Origin: Parapontixanthobacter sp963736595
GTDB taxonomy: Bacteria; Pseudomonadota; Alphaproteobacteria; Sphingomonadales; Sphingomonadaceae
Assembly: GCA_963736595.1 (NCBI GenBank)
Contig: CAVTPG010000010.1
Location: 1-64,000, forward strand
Direction of reading: 5' to 3'
Length of the DNA stretch: 64,000 nucleotides
Below the pieces are notes generated by a model that was given only the letters and a program-made list of their open reading frames with translations, was not told the DNA's origin and did not search any database. The position numbers and the translations under genes are program-made. Within the stretch, counting starts at the first letter, position 1. Each line of letters begins with the position of its first letter. Shown here in pieces: positions 35,323 to 43,994 of the stretch.

Positions 35323-35851
35323 ATCAGGCGCATTTCTGTTGTTTTGTGCAGCGTTCGCCGCGCCGGGTATAGCGCAAGATCTGGCGCAAGAGGTCGCTCC
35401 AGCTAGCAACACCGTAACCGCCGCACCTGTTCTGCCTGCCGGATCGCAGATTGCGCTTGTGACAAGCGAGGAATTGTCCAGCAAACGCCATCGGAAAGGC
35501 GATCTTGTCACATTATCGGTCAGCGAAGATGTAATACTCGACGGTGTTACTGTGATCCCGCGCGCCACGCCCGTGATCGCGCAGATCAGTCAGGCCGAGA
35601 AAAAGGGGCTGATGGGGCGCGGCGGCAAGCTAACGGCCAGAGTGCTGTATCTCGAATTGCCAAGCGGTCCTGTTCGTTTGTCAGGCGAAGTCGGCGTGGC
35701 AGGCAAAAGCCACACCGGAGCCGCCACTGCAGCCACGGCTGTGGTCAGCGGCTTCGCATTCGTCATCAGCGGGAAGTCAGCCGTTATCCCGGAAGGAACC
35801 GAGCTGGTGGCTTTTCTTGACCGCGACGCACGTTTTCCCGCCCAGCCCTAA
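35312..35851 (+). CDS. Secreted protein of unknown function, second of a tandem paralogous pair
   Basis: 179 residues with a signal peptide (ESGAFLLFCAAFAAPGIAQ). The mature part repeats the pattern of its upstream neighbour: SQIALVTSEELSSKRHRKGD, LVTLSVSEDVILDGVTVIPR, ATPVIAQISQAEKKGLMGRG, GKLTARVLYLELPSGPVRLS and SAVIPEGTELVAFLDRD. A small hydrophobic stretch (ATAATAVVSGFAFVISG) corresponds to the LLGVLAMGPLGLFAKG stretch in the partner. The start overlaps the end of the first gene by 11 bases, so the pair is cotranscribed. Function unknown. Confidence 0.75.
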   Translation: MRAESGAFLLFCAAFAAPGIAQDLAQEVAPASNTVTAAPVLPAGSQIALVTSEELSSKRHRKGDLVTLSVSEDVILDGVTVIPRATPVIAQISQAEKKGLMGRGGKLTARVLYLELPSGPVRLSGEVGVAGKSHTGAATAATAVVSGFAFVISGKSAVIPEGTELVAFLDRDARFPAQP

Positions 35852-35867
35852 AGATCAGCCGACATTC

Positions 35868-37034
35868 TCACTGATAGATAAGGCGAATTTTGCTTGCGGC
35901 TTCGACCGCAATGCGGCGCGCATCATCAGTGCTACCAGCATTTGCCAAGGCCACACCCATCCGCCGATAGGGCCGCGCGACCGGCTTGCCGAATAGCCGT
36001 ACATCGACCGTTCCACCGGCCACGGCCAAAGCCTCGGCCAAGCCTTCGTAGCCAACCGTCTCGCTGTCCCGATCGGCCAGAATAACTGCCGATGCCGATG
36101 GGCGCGCGCGGATCGTGTCCGGCACTGGCAGCCCCATGATGGCGCGTGCGTGCAAATCGAATTCACTCAGATTTTGCGACAGCGACGTGACCATGCCAGT
36201 ATCGTGTGGGCGCGGACTGAGTTCGGAGAAGATGACTTCATCGCCGCGCACGAAAAACTCCACACCATACAGCCCATATCCGCCGAGATCATCGACCACT
36301 TTGCGCGCCATATCCTGCGCGCTTAGCAACGCCGCGTCCGACATTGCAGCGGGTTGCCATGATTCGCGATAATCACCCCGTTCCTGCCTGTGGCCGATCG
36401 GCGGGCAAAAGCTGATCCCGCCCTTGTGGCGCACCGTCAGCAACGTAATTTCATAGTCGAAGTCGATAAATTGCTCGACGATCACCCGCGCCCGGTCACC
36501 GCGCATATTAGCAACCGCAAAGTTCCACGCCGTTTCCAGTTCGCTTTCCGATTCCACCCGGCTTTGCCCTTTGCCGCTGGAGGACATGACCGGCTTGATA
36601 ACGCACGGAAAGCCGGTGTTGCGCGCGCCTGCCTGCACTTCGGCCAAGCTCTCGGCATAGCTATAGCGCGAGGTGTTTAATCCCAATTCCTGCGCGGCGA
36701 GATCGCGGATCGCATCGCGGTTCATGGTCATTTGCGTCGCCCGCGCAGAGGGGACGACGGTAATGCCCGCACGCTCCACTTCGGCCAAAATTTCCGTGCG
36801 GATGGCTTCGACTTCCGGCACGATCAGATCCGGTTGGTGCTTTTCGATGACAGCGCGCAGAGCTTCGCCATCCAGCATCGAGAACACCTCGCGGCTATCC
36901 GCCATCTGCATGGCGGGGGCATCATCATAGGCATCGCAAGCGATCACATAAGCGCCCAGCCGCTTGGCCGAGATCACGAATTCGCGGCCCAGTTCACCTG
37001 AGCCAAGCAGCAGTATCTTGGTCGTGTGGCTCAC
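35868..37034 (-). CDS. purT: Formate-dependent phosphoribosylglycinamide formyltransferase (GAR transformylase 2)
   Basis: A 388-residue ATP-grasp enzyme that uses formate and ATP to make formyl-GAR in purine synthesis. The N-terminal preATP-grasp domain starts ILLLGSGELGREFVISAKRL. The ATP-grasp region has TQMTMNRDAIRDLAAQELGL, FPCVIKPVMSSSGKGQS, GGYGLYGVEFFVRGDEVIFS and ELSPRPHDTGMVTSLSQNLS. The C-terminus RRMGVALANAG fits PurT rather than PurK. Its ATG overlaps the lysC stop by four bases, so a purine gene sits in an operon with aspartate kinase. Confidence 0.95.
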   Translation of the reverse strand: MSHTTKILLLGSGELGREFVISAKRLGAYVIACDAYDDAPAMQMADSREVFSMLDGEALRAVIEKHQPDLIVPEVEAIRTEILAEVERAGITVVPSARATQMTMNRDAIRDLAAQELGLNTSRYSYAESLAEVQAGARNTGFPCVIKPVMSSSGKGQSRVESESELETAWNFAVANMRGDRARVIVEQFIDFDYEITLLTVRHKGGISFCPPIGHRQERGDYRESWQPAAMSDAALLSAQDMARKVVDDLGGYGLYGVEFFVRGDEVIFSELSPRPHDTGMVTSLSQNLSEFDLHARAIMGLPVPDTIRARPSASAVILADRDSETVGYEGLAEALAVAGGTVDVRLFGKPVARPYRRMGVALANAGSTDDARRIAVEAASKIRLIYQ

Positions 37035-38314
37035 GCCGCTTCGTTATCCGGCGCATCCAGTCCATAGGCGGTGTGTAATACGCGAACGGCCAGTTCCGTC
37101 TCGTCTTCATCAATCATCACGGACACTTTGATTTCCGACGTCGTGATCGCCTGAATATTAATGCCGCGATCGGCCAGAGCCTTGAACATTGTGCTAGCGA
37201 CACCTGCATGGCTTTTCATGCCGACGCCGACGACGCTGATTTTTGCGATGCGGCTGTCAGTGATGATCCGGTTAAAACCGATATCGTCACGCTTGTCTTC
37301 GAGCAGCGCTTGGGCACGCGCCAGATCCGTCTGTGGCACGGTAAAGGTCACGTCGGTCTCGCCTTTGTCGCGGCCCACATTCTGAATAATCATATCGACA
37401 TTGATGCTGGCCTTGGCGAGCGGGTCGAAAATATGCGCCACCGCGCCGGGCTTATCCGGTACGCGGGTAAGAATGATTTTCGCCTCGTTCTTGTCATGTG
37501 CGATGCCGGTTACGTGCTGGCGTTCCATATCGCCGTCCTCCAAAATCTGATCCATTTCCGCATCCGACACGATCAAAGTGCCGGGCAAATCATCTGCGGG
37601 CGTTGCATTGTCATCGATAAAGCTGGACAAGACCTGCACCCGCACGCCCTCTTTCATGGCCAGGCCGACGCTGCGGGTCTGCAGCACTTTCGCGCCTACA
37701 CTGGCGAGTTCCAGCATTTCTTCGTATGTCACGGCTTTCAGCTTACGCGCCTTTGCCACGATCCGCGGGTCGGTCGTGTAAACTCCGTCTACATCGGTAT
37801 AAATATCGCAACGATCCGCTTTTAGCGCAGCGGCAATGGCAACCGCCGATGTGTCGGAGCCGCCCCTGCCCATCGTAGTAATGCGGTTGTCTAGCGAAAT
37901 GCCCTGAAATCCCGGAATGACGGCAATTTCGTCGCGCTCCAATGCCGCAATAAGGTCAGGCGCATCGATGCTCTCCACCCGCGCTTTGCTGTGCGCCTCG
38001 ATCGTTTTCAGCGGAAGCTGCCAGCCAAGCCAGCTGCGCGCTTTGCAGCCTAGCCCCTGCAATGTCAGCGCCAGCAACCCGGCCGTGACTTGCTCTCCGC
38101 TGGCAACGACGACATCATATTCCGCTGGATCGTAAAGCGCATTTGCTTCGCGGCAGAAATTAACGAGCCGATCCGTTTCGCCCGCCATAGCCGAGACAAC
38201 CACGGCGACCTGATGTCCGGCAGCCTGCTGTTTGCGCACGATATTGGCCACGCGCCGGATGCGCTCGGTCCCGGCCATCGATGTGCCCCCGAATTTCATC
38301 ACTATGCGGGCCAA
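37031..38314 (-). CDS. lysC: Aspartate kinase
   Basis: A 427-residue monofunctional aspartate kinase, first step of lysine, threonine and methionine synthesis. The kinase domain begins ARIVMKFGGTSMAGTERIRR and includes VVVSAMAGETDRLV and TTMGRGGSDTSAVAIAAAL. Two ACT domains occupy the last 160 residues (ILTRVPDKPGAVAHIFDPLA and ISVVGVGMKSHAGVASTMFK) and are the usual sites of lysine/threonine inhibition. No ATG fits the family start; a TTG at 38314 with AGAGAGG upstream gives the correct N-terminus. The frame is open to 38422 but that extension is unlike the family. Confidence 0.94.
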   Translation of the reverse strand: MARIVMKFGGTSMAGTERIRRVANIVRKQQAAGHQVAVVVSAMAGETDRLVNFCREANALYDPAEYDVVVASGEQVTAGLLALTLQGLGCKARSWLGWQLPLKTIEAHSKARVESIDAPDLIAALERDEIAVIPGFQGISLDNRITTMGRGGSDTSAVAIAAALKADRCDIYTDVDGVYTTDPRIVAKARKLKAVTYEEMLELASVGAKVLQTRSVGLAMKEGVRVQVLSSFIDDNATPADDLPGTLIVSDAEMDQILEDGDMERQHVTGIAHDKNEAKIILTRVPDKPGAVAHIFDPLAKASINVDMIIQNVGRDKGETDVTFTVPQTDLARAQALLEDKRDDIGFNRIITDSRIAKISVVGVGMKSHAGVASTMFKALADRGINIQAITTSEIKVSVMIDEDETELAVRVLHTAYGLDAPDNEAA

Positions 38315-38368
38315 ATTGCGTGCACCTCTCTGCTGGAATACGCGTTGGCGCGGTGGTAAGGGTGAGCC

Positions 38369-39105
38369 ATGTCCGATGCAACAGTAGCAAAACTTACTAT
38401 CCGTGAAGATGAAGCCGCGCATTTTGGTGCGCTTGCTGCCGAGTGGTGGGATCCCAAAGGTTCATCCGCCATGCTGCACCGCTTGAATCCGGTGCGCCTG
38501 GGCTTTATTCGCGAAGCGGTGGACGTGCATTGGGCGGGCGATGTCGAAGCCCGCCGACCGCTGGCTGGCAAGACTGCGCTGGATGTTGGATGCGGCGCAG
38601 GATTGCTGTGCGAGCCATTGGCAAGGCTCGGCGCGGAAGTCACAGGCGTCGACGCAGCGGCGGAAAACATTGCGGCGGCAGCGGCCCATGCGCAGGCGCG
38701 AACCTCGATATACGATACATGGCCGGGGAATTATCCGCGCTCGACATCGGGCAATTCGATCTTGTCACCAGTATGGAAGTGATTGAGCACGTTTCGGACA
38801 AAGCGGCTTTCGTCGACGGGCTTGCCCAGCGCCTCGCCCCCGACGGCTTGTTGGTATTATCGACGCCAAACCGCACGGCGCAATCGCGGCTGCTCCTGGT
38901 TGGCGCAGCGGAAGCGGTTGGCGCCATTCCGCGCGGCACACATCATTGGGACGACTTCGTGACGCCGGACGAGTTAAGCGAACTTTTGAGCGAAGCTGGC
39001 CTTACCATGGGAAGCCCGCGCGGGATCGCATTCTCGCCGTTTAAAGGCTTGCATCTGTCCGACGATCTGAGCCTGAATTACATCGTCACGGCACGCCGCA
39101 CTTAA
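38369..39105 (+). pseudogene. ubiG: Ubiquinone biosynthesis O-methyltransferase UbiG, split by a one-base frameshift
   Basis: The first frame (38369 onward) covers AAHFGALAAEWWDPKGSSAM, the SAM-binding DVGCGAGLLCEPLARLG and VTGVDAAAENIAAAAAHAQA. It then drifts out of pattern. The second frame continues NLDIRYMAGELSALDIGQFD, LVTSMEVIEHVSDKAAFVDG and LSTPNRTAQSRLLLVGAAEA to 39105. One missing base near 38692-38702 explains the shift (length is two over a multiple of three). UbiG performs both O-methylations in ubiquinone synthesis and is normally essential for respiration, so a sequence error is likely. AAGGGTGAG precedes the start. It diverges from lysC. Confidence 0.88.
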
Positions 39106-40142
39106 TTCTTGGCTTGTCGCGCCAGCATGGGGTCATCGGTAAACACACCGTCCAAGCCGGTCGCGGCCAGCGCTTTCCAGAAACGCACGAAATCTCCGGT
39201 GGCGCTTTCATCGCTGCCGATGCGAAATTCAGGCGGCAGGAACACGTTCTCTTTGCGCAAAGTCCAGCCATGCACTTGCAAGCCGGCCGCTTTGGCCGCC
39301 GCAATCACGGTATCGTCCGGCCCTTGCTCGGTCACAACATAGCGCAAATCGATGCCCACACCGTCCGCATAAGTCGCGATTTCGGCAAAGCCTGACGGTG
39401 TCGCCATGTCGGCATAAGTAAGCTTGGGCTCATCCGCCGGACCGCCGATCATGTGCACCAGCTGGATCAGCCGCACATCGGTCAATTTATCGAGACGCCG
39501 CAGCGGGCCGATCTCGAAACATTGCACAAAAATCAGATCCTCGGCGCTGGTGTAACCCGCTTTCTTCAGCGCGCTGACCAGCAGATCGACCGTATCGATC
39601 CCCTCTTCCTGCAACAGGAATTCGGGATGTTTTAATTCAGGATAAATGCCGATGGGGCGGCCTGTCTCGGCCTCTTTTGCCCGCACCAGCGCAACGATCT
39701 CGGCAAAGGTCGGTACTTGATACAGCCCGTCATAGCGCACATTGTCGCGCCGGATCAGCGGCAGGCGTTCCTTGGCCCGCAAAGTCCGCAATTCGTCCAG
39801 CGTGAAGTCCTCGACAAACCATCCAGTGATCAGCTGCCCGTCGATTTCCTTGGTGCGCTTGCGGTCCTCGAACTCCTCGATACTCGCCACATTCGTCGTA
39901 TCGGAAATGTCGTTTTCGTGCCGCGCGACCAGCACGCCGTCGCTGGTCACAACCAGATCGGGTTCAACGTAATCGGCACCATGATCGATCGCCCGCTCGT
40001 AAGACGCCAGCGTATGCTCGGGCCGCTCTCCGCTTGCCCCGCGATGCGCAATAATCAGCATAGTGTCGTCTCCCGATTGAGCCTGGACCGGTAGGGGCGA
40101 TAAAGCTGCCGCAAGTATAGACAGAAGATATGACAATTTCAT
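39102..40142 (-). CDS. Secreted glycerophosphodiester phosphodiesterase
   Basis: A 346-residue GlpQ-like TIM barrel. A signal peptide (LSYLLSILAAALSPLPVQAQ) sends it to the periplasm. The catalytic core is IAHRGASGERPEHTLASYER, then ADYVEPDLVVTSDGVLVARH, with the His, Glu, Asp and second His expected for the metal-dependent mechanism. An insertion after the second His (ENDISDTTNVASIEEFEDRK) and the C-terminal VHGWTLRKENVFLPPE segment fit the periplasmic GlpQ group. It hydrolyses glycerophosphodiesters to glycerol 3-phosphate plus an alcohol. It overlaps the convergent ubiG stop by four bases. Confidence 0.92.
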   Translation of the reverse strand: MKLSYLLSILAAALSPLPVQAQSGDDTMLIIAHRGASGERPEHTLASYERAIDHGADYVEPDLVVTSDGVLVARHENDISDTTNVASIEEFEDRKRTKEIDGQLITGWFVEDFTLDELRTLRAKERLPLIRRDNVRYDGLYQVPTFAEIVALVRAKEAETGRPIGIYPELKHPEFLLQEEGIDTVDLLVSALKKAGYTSAEDLIFVQCFEIGPLRRLDKLTDVRLIQLVHMIGGPADEPKLTYADMATPSGFAEIATYADGVGIDLRYVVTEQGPDDTVIAAAKAAGLQVHGWTLRKENVFLPPEFRIGSDESATGDFVRFWKALAATGLDGVFTDDPMLARQAKN

Positions 40143-40169
40143 GTGAACACCAGCATTAAGGCGATTGGC

Positions 40170-40520
40170 TCAGGCAAGCTGGTTCTCCCATTCGCTTTGC
40201 GTAAAGCCGATCAGCACTCGTTGCCCTTTCTGCACTTCCACCACCGGGCGCTTGATGAGGCTGGTATGTTCCTGCATCAGCGCGATGGCCTTCTCGCGCG
40301 TCATGTCCGCACGATCCTCTTCAGGCAGCTTGCGATATGTGGTTCCGCGCCGATTGAGCAGCACTTCCCAGCTCACCCGGTCGGCCCAGCGTTCCAGCGC
40401 TTCCCGCTCGACGCCGTCTGTTTTGAAGTTGTGAAATTGGTACTCGACGGAGCTCGCATCGAGCCACTTGCGCGCCTTTTTTACCGTGTCGCAATTCGGG
40501 ATGCCGTAAACACTAATCAT
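40170..40520 (-). CDS. ArsC/Spx/YffB family protein
   Basis: A 116-residue thioredoxin-fold protein. The N-terminal VYGIPNCDTVKKARKWLD has the single active-site Cys10 of the YffB/Spx branch rather than a CxxC. GVEREALERWADRVSWEVLL and LIKRPVVEVQKGQRVLIGFT complete the family pattern. YffB-type proteins are probably glutathione-dependent thiol reductases; arsenate reductase activity is not implied by context, since no ars genes are near. It lies downstream of yebC-ruvC, after a 192-base gap with no convincing gene. Confidence 0.88.
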   Translation of the reverse strand: MISVYGIPNCDTVKKARKWLDASSVEYQFHNFKTDGVEREALERWADRVSWEVLLNRRGTTYRKLPEEDRADMTREKAIALMQEHTSLIKRPVVEVQKGQRVLIGFTQSEWENQLA

Positions 40521-40712
40521 AGGGCCAATCCTTAAGCGCCAAATCCAACGCGATGGAACACATGGAACACTGTCCTAAACATCGATTTTTCCCCTTGCCT
40601 GCTTGGTCCTCTGTATATGAGCGATCCGGTAAGCGAGCGTGAATGAACGGTACATGGCGCGCGGTATAATCGCCGCCACCGCGATGGTAAAAAGTTCGCC
40701 CACGATCCAGCA

Positions 40713-41186
40713 CTATCTCGCATCGGGCAAATGCGCATCGGCAATCGCCACGGCCAGCGCATCAGCCGCATCCGGCCCCGCTACTTTCGCACCGGGCAAC
40801 AGCACTTTCAGCATCGCCTGCACCTGCACTTTGTCCGCCGCGCCCGTACCGACGACCGCTTTCTTGACCGCCCGTGCCGCGTGTTCGCGCACTGCCAGAT
40901 CCGCCGCCCCGCACGCTGCCAACACACAGCCGCGCGCCTGCGCCAGCTTCAATGTGGATTGTGGGTTCTTGTTAAGAAACACTTCTTCCGCCGCCGCGCG
41001 GTCGGGACGATGCGCCGCAATCACTTGGCGCAACTCAGCTTGCAACAGCGCCAGCCGCGCAGCCATCGGCGCTTTTGCATTGGTCTTGATTTGACCATTG
41101 GCAATATGGGCGATGCGGCTGCCTTCGCTGCGAATTACGCCCCAGCCGGTACACGAAAGCGATGGGTCGAGGCCGAGGATAATCAC
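40713..41186 (-). CDS. ruvC: Holliday junction endonuclease RuvC
   Basis: A 157-residue RuvC, the resolvase of the RuvABC complex. The acidic catalytic residues lie in IILGLDPSLSCTGWGV (Asp7), AAAEEVFLNKNPQSTLKLAQ (Glu) and the C-terminal GPDAADALAVAIADAH (two Asp). It is slightly shorter than the E. coli protein at the C-terminus, as in many alphaproteobacteria. yebC lies 25 bases upstream on the same strand, the usual yebC-ruvC order. ruvA and ruvB are not in the window immediately after it. Confidence 0.94.
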   Translation of the reverse strand: MIILGLDPSLSCTGWGVIRSEGSRIAHIANGQIKTNAKAPMAARLALLQAELRQVIAAHRPDRAAAEEVFLNKNPQSTLKLAQARGCVLAACGAADLAVREHAARAVKKAVVGTGAADKVQVQAMLKVLLPGAKVAGPDAADALAVAIADAHLPDAR

Positions 41187-41211
41187 GCGCGAGCCTGCGA
41201 AGCCGCTGCGC

Positions 41212-41958
41212 TCACTCCTCCAGCTTTTCCATCACTTCATCGGAAATTTCGTAATTGCCCCACACCGTCTGCACATCGTCGTCATCGTCCAGCGTGTCGA
41301 TTAGCTTCAGCAGAACGCCCGCATCTTTCTCATTCAGATCGACCGTCAGGCTGGGCTTCCAAGCAAGTTTGACCGTTTCCGCTTCACCAAGCGACTTTTC
41401 GAGAGACGAGGCGACCTCATGCAAATCATCGGCTGCGGTCCAGATTTCGTGGCCTTCTTCGCCAGACTGAATATCCTCCGCGCCGGCTTCCATCGCGGCT
41501 TCCAGCACCTTGTTTTCACCGCCAACATCCGCCGGGTAAAACACATAGCCCAGCCGCTCGAACCCGTGAGCGACTGAACCCGACGCGCCCAGATTTCCGC
41601 CATTCTTGGCAAAGGCCGTCCGCACGGCGGTGGCGGTGCGATTGCGATTGTCGGTCAGCGCCTCGACGATGATCGCGCTGCTGCCCGGGCCATAGCCTTC
41701 GTAGCGCACTTCTTCGTAATTTTCATCGTCACCCGCCGTCGCCTTGTCGATCGCACGCTGAATATTATCCTTGGGCATCGATTGCGACTTGGCCGTGTTG
41801 ACTGCGAGGCGCAGGCGCGGGTTCATATCCACATCAGGCGTGCCCATCTTGGCGGCCACAGTAATTTCGCGACTAAGCTTGGAAAACAGGTTGGAGCGCT
41901 TTTTATCCTGCGCGCCCTTGCGGTGCATGATGTTCTTGAATTTGGAATGGCCTGCCAT
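41212..41958 (-). CDS. yebC: YebC/PmpR family regulator (TACO1 family)
   Basis: A 248-residue YebC-type protein. It begins AGHSKFKNIMHRKGAQDKKR, followed by LFSKLSREITVAAKMGTPDV, PRLRLAVNTAKSQSMPKDNI, IIVEALTDNRNRTATAVRTA and FAKNGGNLGASGSVAHGFER, all strongly conserved. Family members have been described as DNA-binding regulators (PmpR) and as factors that help ribosomes at difficult sequences (YebC/TACO1). Near ruvC the conserved link to recombination genes is an old observation of unclear meaning. Confidence 0.95.
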   Translation of the reverse strand: MAGHSKFKNIMHRKGAQDKKRSNLFSKLSREITVAAKMGTPDVDMNPRLRLAVNTAKSQSMPKDNIQRAIDKATAGDDENYEEVRYEGYGPGSSAIIVEALTDNRNRTATAVRTAFAKNGGNLGASGSVAHGFERLGYVFYPADVGGENKVLEAAMEAGAEDIQSGEEGHEIWTAADDLHEVASSLEKSLGEAETVKLAWKPSLTVDLNEKDAGVLLKLIDTLDDDDDVQTVWGNYEISDEVMEKLEE

Positions 41959-42012
41959 GAGTTCTCTGCTACCGCTGTTAGAGTGAATTCAACTAGTGAC
42001 CCGCATAGCCGC

Positions 42013-42826
42013 ATGAGTGCAGAGACCTCAACCCTCACCGGGACGAAAAGCGCCGATATGAGCGACCTTACCGTAGCAGATCCGCTTGCGCCCGAACCGG
42101 CGGCGGCAAACACCACATTCGATGAATGGCGGCGCTTCGGCACATTCATTAAACGCCCGACCCTGCCCGATCGCGCGGCATCACTCAGTGCATCCAGTTT
42201 TGTGGCGATCGGCCGGATGTGGGCGCTCGACATTGTGTTGATGAGCGCATTGATTACGATCGCGATGATCGTCGTCGGCTTCGGCTTGGAATTGCCAAAA
42301 AATGCCCTCAGTGAGCTTGAATGGACTGCTGCCACGATTGCGATGATCATATTGGTCGCGCCGGTATCGGAAGAGATTCTCTTCCGTGGCTGGTTGTCGG
42401 GTAAGTTAGGTCATCTGCTTGGTCTGCTCGTGCTCGGCAGTCGGATTGTATGTCGTCGCTACCTATGGCGCAGGGGGCACAAGTGCGGGCGCGATTACTG
42501 GCGTGGCGGCGATGATCATCGCCGTGGCGCTGGCGATCGTGCTGCTCTGGAAGCTGGGCAACCGACCACCACTGCCGTGGTTTACGGCGTTGTTTCCCGC
42601 GTTCTTCTGGCTTAGCACATTGGCTTTCGCGCTAATCCATTTGATAAATTACGACGAAGGCTCGCTTGCCTATCTCTTACCCTTCGTCATCCCGCAATTC
42701 GTCGCCGGAGCGATATTTGCCTATGTCCGGGTGCATTACGGCTTGTGGGCCAGCATCACCCAACACGCTTTGCACAATGCGACTGCTCTATCGGTCGCGA
42801 TGTTAGCGGGCGAAATGGCGACGTAA
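42013..42826 (+). pseudogene. CPBP family intramembrane metalloprotease, split by a one-base frameshift
   Basis: The first frame gives a short cytoplasmic N-terminus, a membrane segment near IVLMSALITIAMIVVGFGLE, then motif 1, SEEILFRGWLSGKLGHLLG. The second frame, from about AVGLYVVATYGAGGTSAGAI, covers more membrane segments with motif 2 (FALIHLINYDEG) and the closing HALHNATALSV. Both halves together give a full CPBP (Abi/Rce1-type) protease of about 270 residues. Removing one G near 42433-42440 restores the frame. The start could also be ATG 42058. CPBP proteases cleave membrane or prenylated substrates; target unknown. Divergent from yebC. Confidence 0.8.
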
Positions 42827-42866
42827 ACCGGCGCGGTGACTACAGCGCGTGCGATAGGCAAAGCGA

Positions 42867-43235
42867 TCAAATCGTTACGGCGGTTCCCGACACGCTGACC
42901 ATCAGCATCGAGCCGTTCTGGCCCAGCACTTCGTAATCGATGTCGACGCCAATCACTGCATTTCCGCCAAGCGCCATTGCTTCCTGCTTCATTTCGGAAA
43001 TTGCTTCCTTGCGCGCACGGGCCAGCACGTCCTCATATTTGCCAGAGCGACCCCCGACGATATCGGTAATGCTGGCAAACAGGTCGCGAAACAGGTTTGC
43101 GCCCACGATCACTTCGCCGGTCACAATGCCGAGATATTGCTTTACCGGACGCCCTTCCAGCGCGGTCGTGGTCGTGACGATCAAACCGCCCGGCACCGCC
43201 GTGTCATTTTTGCTACTCCAGGGACTGGCCATCAT
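42867..43235 (-). CDS. YbjQ/UPF0145 family protein
   Basis: A 122-residue YbjQ-like protein predicted to form a pentameric beta ring. GGLIVTTTTALEGRPVKQYL, GIVTGEVIVGANLFRDLFAS and the core ALGGNAVIGVDIDYEVLG are typical. The family is annotated as heavy-metal binding from structure-based guesses, but the role is not established. The N-terminus (MMASPWSSKNDTAVP) is not conserved; starts at 43235 or 43232 are both possible. Confidence 0.9.
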   Translation of the reverse strand: MMASPWSSKNDTAVPGGLIVTTTTALEGRPVKQYLGIVTGEVIVGANLFRDLFASITDIVGGRSGKYEDVLARARKEAISEMKQEAMALGGNAVIGVDIDYEVLGQNGSMLMVSVSGTAVTI

Positions 43236-43298
43236 CGATCCTCGCTATTGGTTTTGAAACGCCGCACAAGAATGCACCGACAAGGCCCGCGGCGTCAA

Positions 43299-43535
43299 TC
43301 AGTCGAGACCCAATGCCGCTTTATACACGTCGAGGATCGTTTCCATTTCGCTGCGATCATCCGGCTTCATTTTGCGCAGACGCACGACCTGACGCATGAT
43401 TTTCGCGTCATAGCCCACCGCCTTTGCCTCAGAATACACATCGCGAATATCGTCGGCGATGCCTTTTTTCTCTTCTTCGAGGCGTTCGATCCGCTCGATC
43501 AGCAAGCGCAAGCGGTCGTCAGTGGCGTCGGCCAT
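43299..43535 (-). CDS. DUF2312 / GapR-like nucleoid-associated protein
   Basis: A 78-residue protein: LRLLIERIERLEEEKKGIAD, DIRDVYSEAKAVGYDAKIMR and QVVRLRKMKPDDRSEMETIL are the DUF2312 hallmark. Caulobacter GapR belongs to this family; it forms tetramers that encircle overtwisted AT-rich DNA and helps topoisomerases during replication. The helical, strongly charged composition fits. Function here is inferred from the family. Confidence 0.9.
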   Translation of the reverse strand: MADATDDRLRLLIERIERLEEEKKGIADDIRDVYSEAKAVGYDAKIMRQVVRLRKMKPDDRSEMETILDVYKAALGLD

Positions 43536-43622
43536 AAATCATGTCTCCGGCAAAATGTGAGAATCAGTGTTGCCGCAGCGAATAGCGAAGGCAGCGCATA
43601 TCGGGAACCGTCTGAGTGACGA

Positions 43623-43934
43623 TTACTGTCGATTTTTCGCGACGCTGGCTTCCATCCGGGCAAGCTGTTCTTCGGTTGCGGGGCTTTGGCGGGTGGCCTT
43701 CCATTCATCCTGCGGCATCCCGTGGATTAAAGCGCGCGCGTCGGCTTTGTCCCCTTCGAACCCGGCATCCCTGATCCAGTCAGCCAGGCAATTGCGGCAA
43801 AAGCCCGACAAGCCCATCAAGTCGATGTTTTGCGCATCGTGACGATGCTGCAAATGGCGCACCAGCCGACGGAAAGCCTCCGCTGCTACGTGATCGTCCA
43901 GCGTGTTCAGCGCATCGCCTGCATTCGTATCCAT
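43623..43934 (-). CDS. DUF1244 domain protein
   Basis: A 103-residue protein. The DUF1244 core is AAEAFRRLVRHLQHRHDAQN, IDLMGLSGFCRNCLADWIRD and GMPQDEWKATRQSPATEEQL. Two cysteines in GFCRNCL may bind a metal. The longer open frame to 44306 runs antisense through pyk, so the start MDTNAGDALNTLDD at 43934 is preferred; GAAGGCGA lies upstream. It is divergent from pyk with 60 bases between starts. Function unknown. Confidence 0.88.
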   Translation of the reverse strand: MDTNAGDALNTLDDHVAAEAFRRLVRHLQHRHDAQNIDLMGLSGFCRNCLADWIRDAGFEGDKADARALIHGMPQDEWKATRQSPATEEQLARMEASVAKNRQ

Positions 43935-43994
43935 TGTGTGTTCGCCTTCACTTGCTCTTGTCTTGCGGAATGGCTGTGTCATAGCATCGCGCCC

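Noticed and set aside
40513..40713. 66-codon open frame exactly filling the ruvC to ArsC-like gap
   Set aside because: It begins at a GTG sharing a base with the ruvC stop and ends just inside the next gene, which is suggestive, but it has no clear Shine-Dalgarno, odd composition and a competing frame. An open frame of this size in a 200-base gap is not rare.
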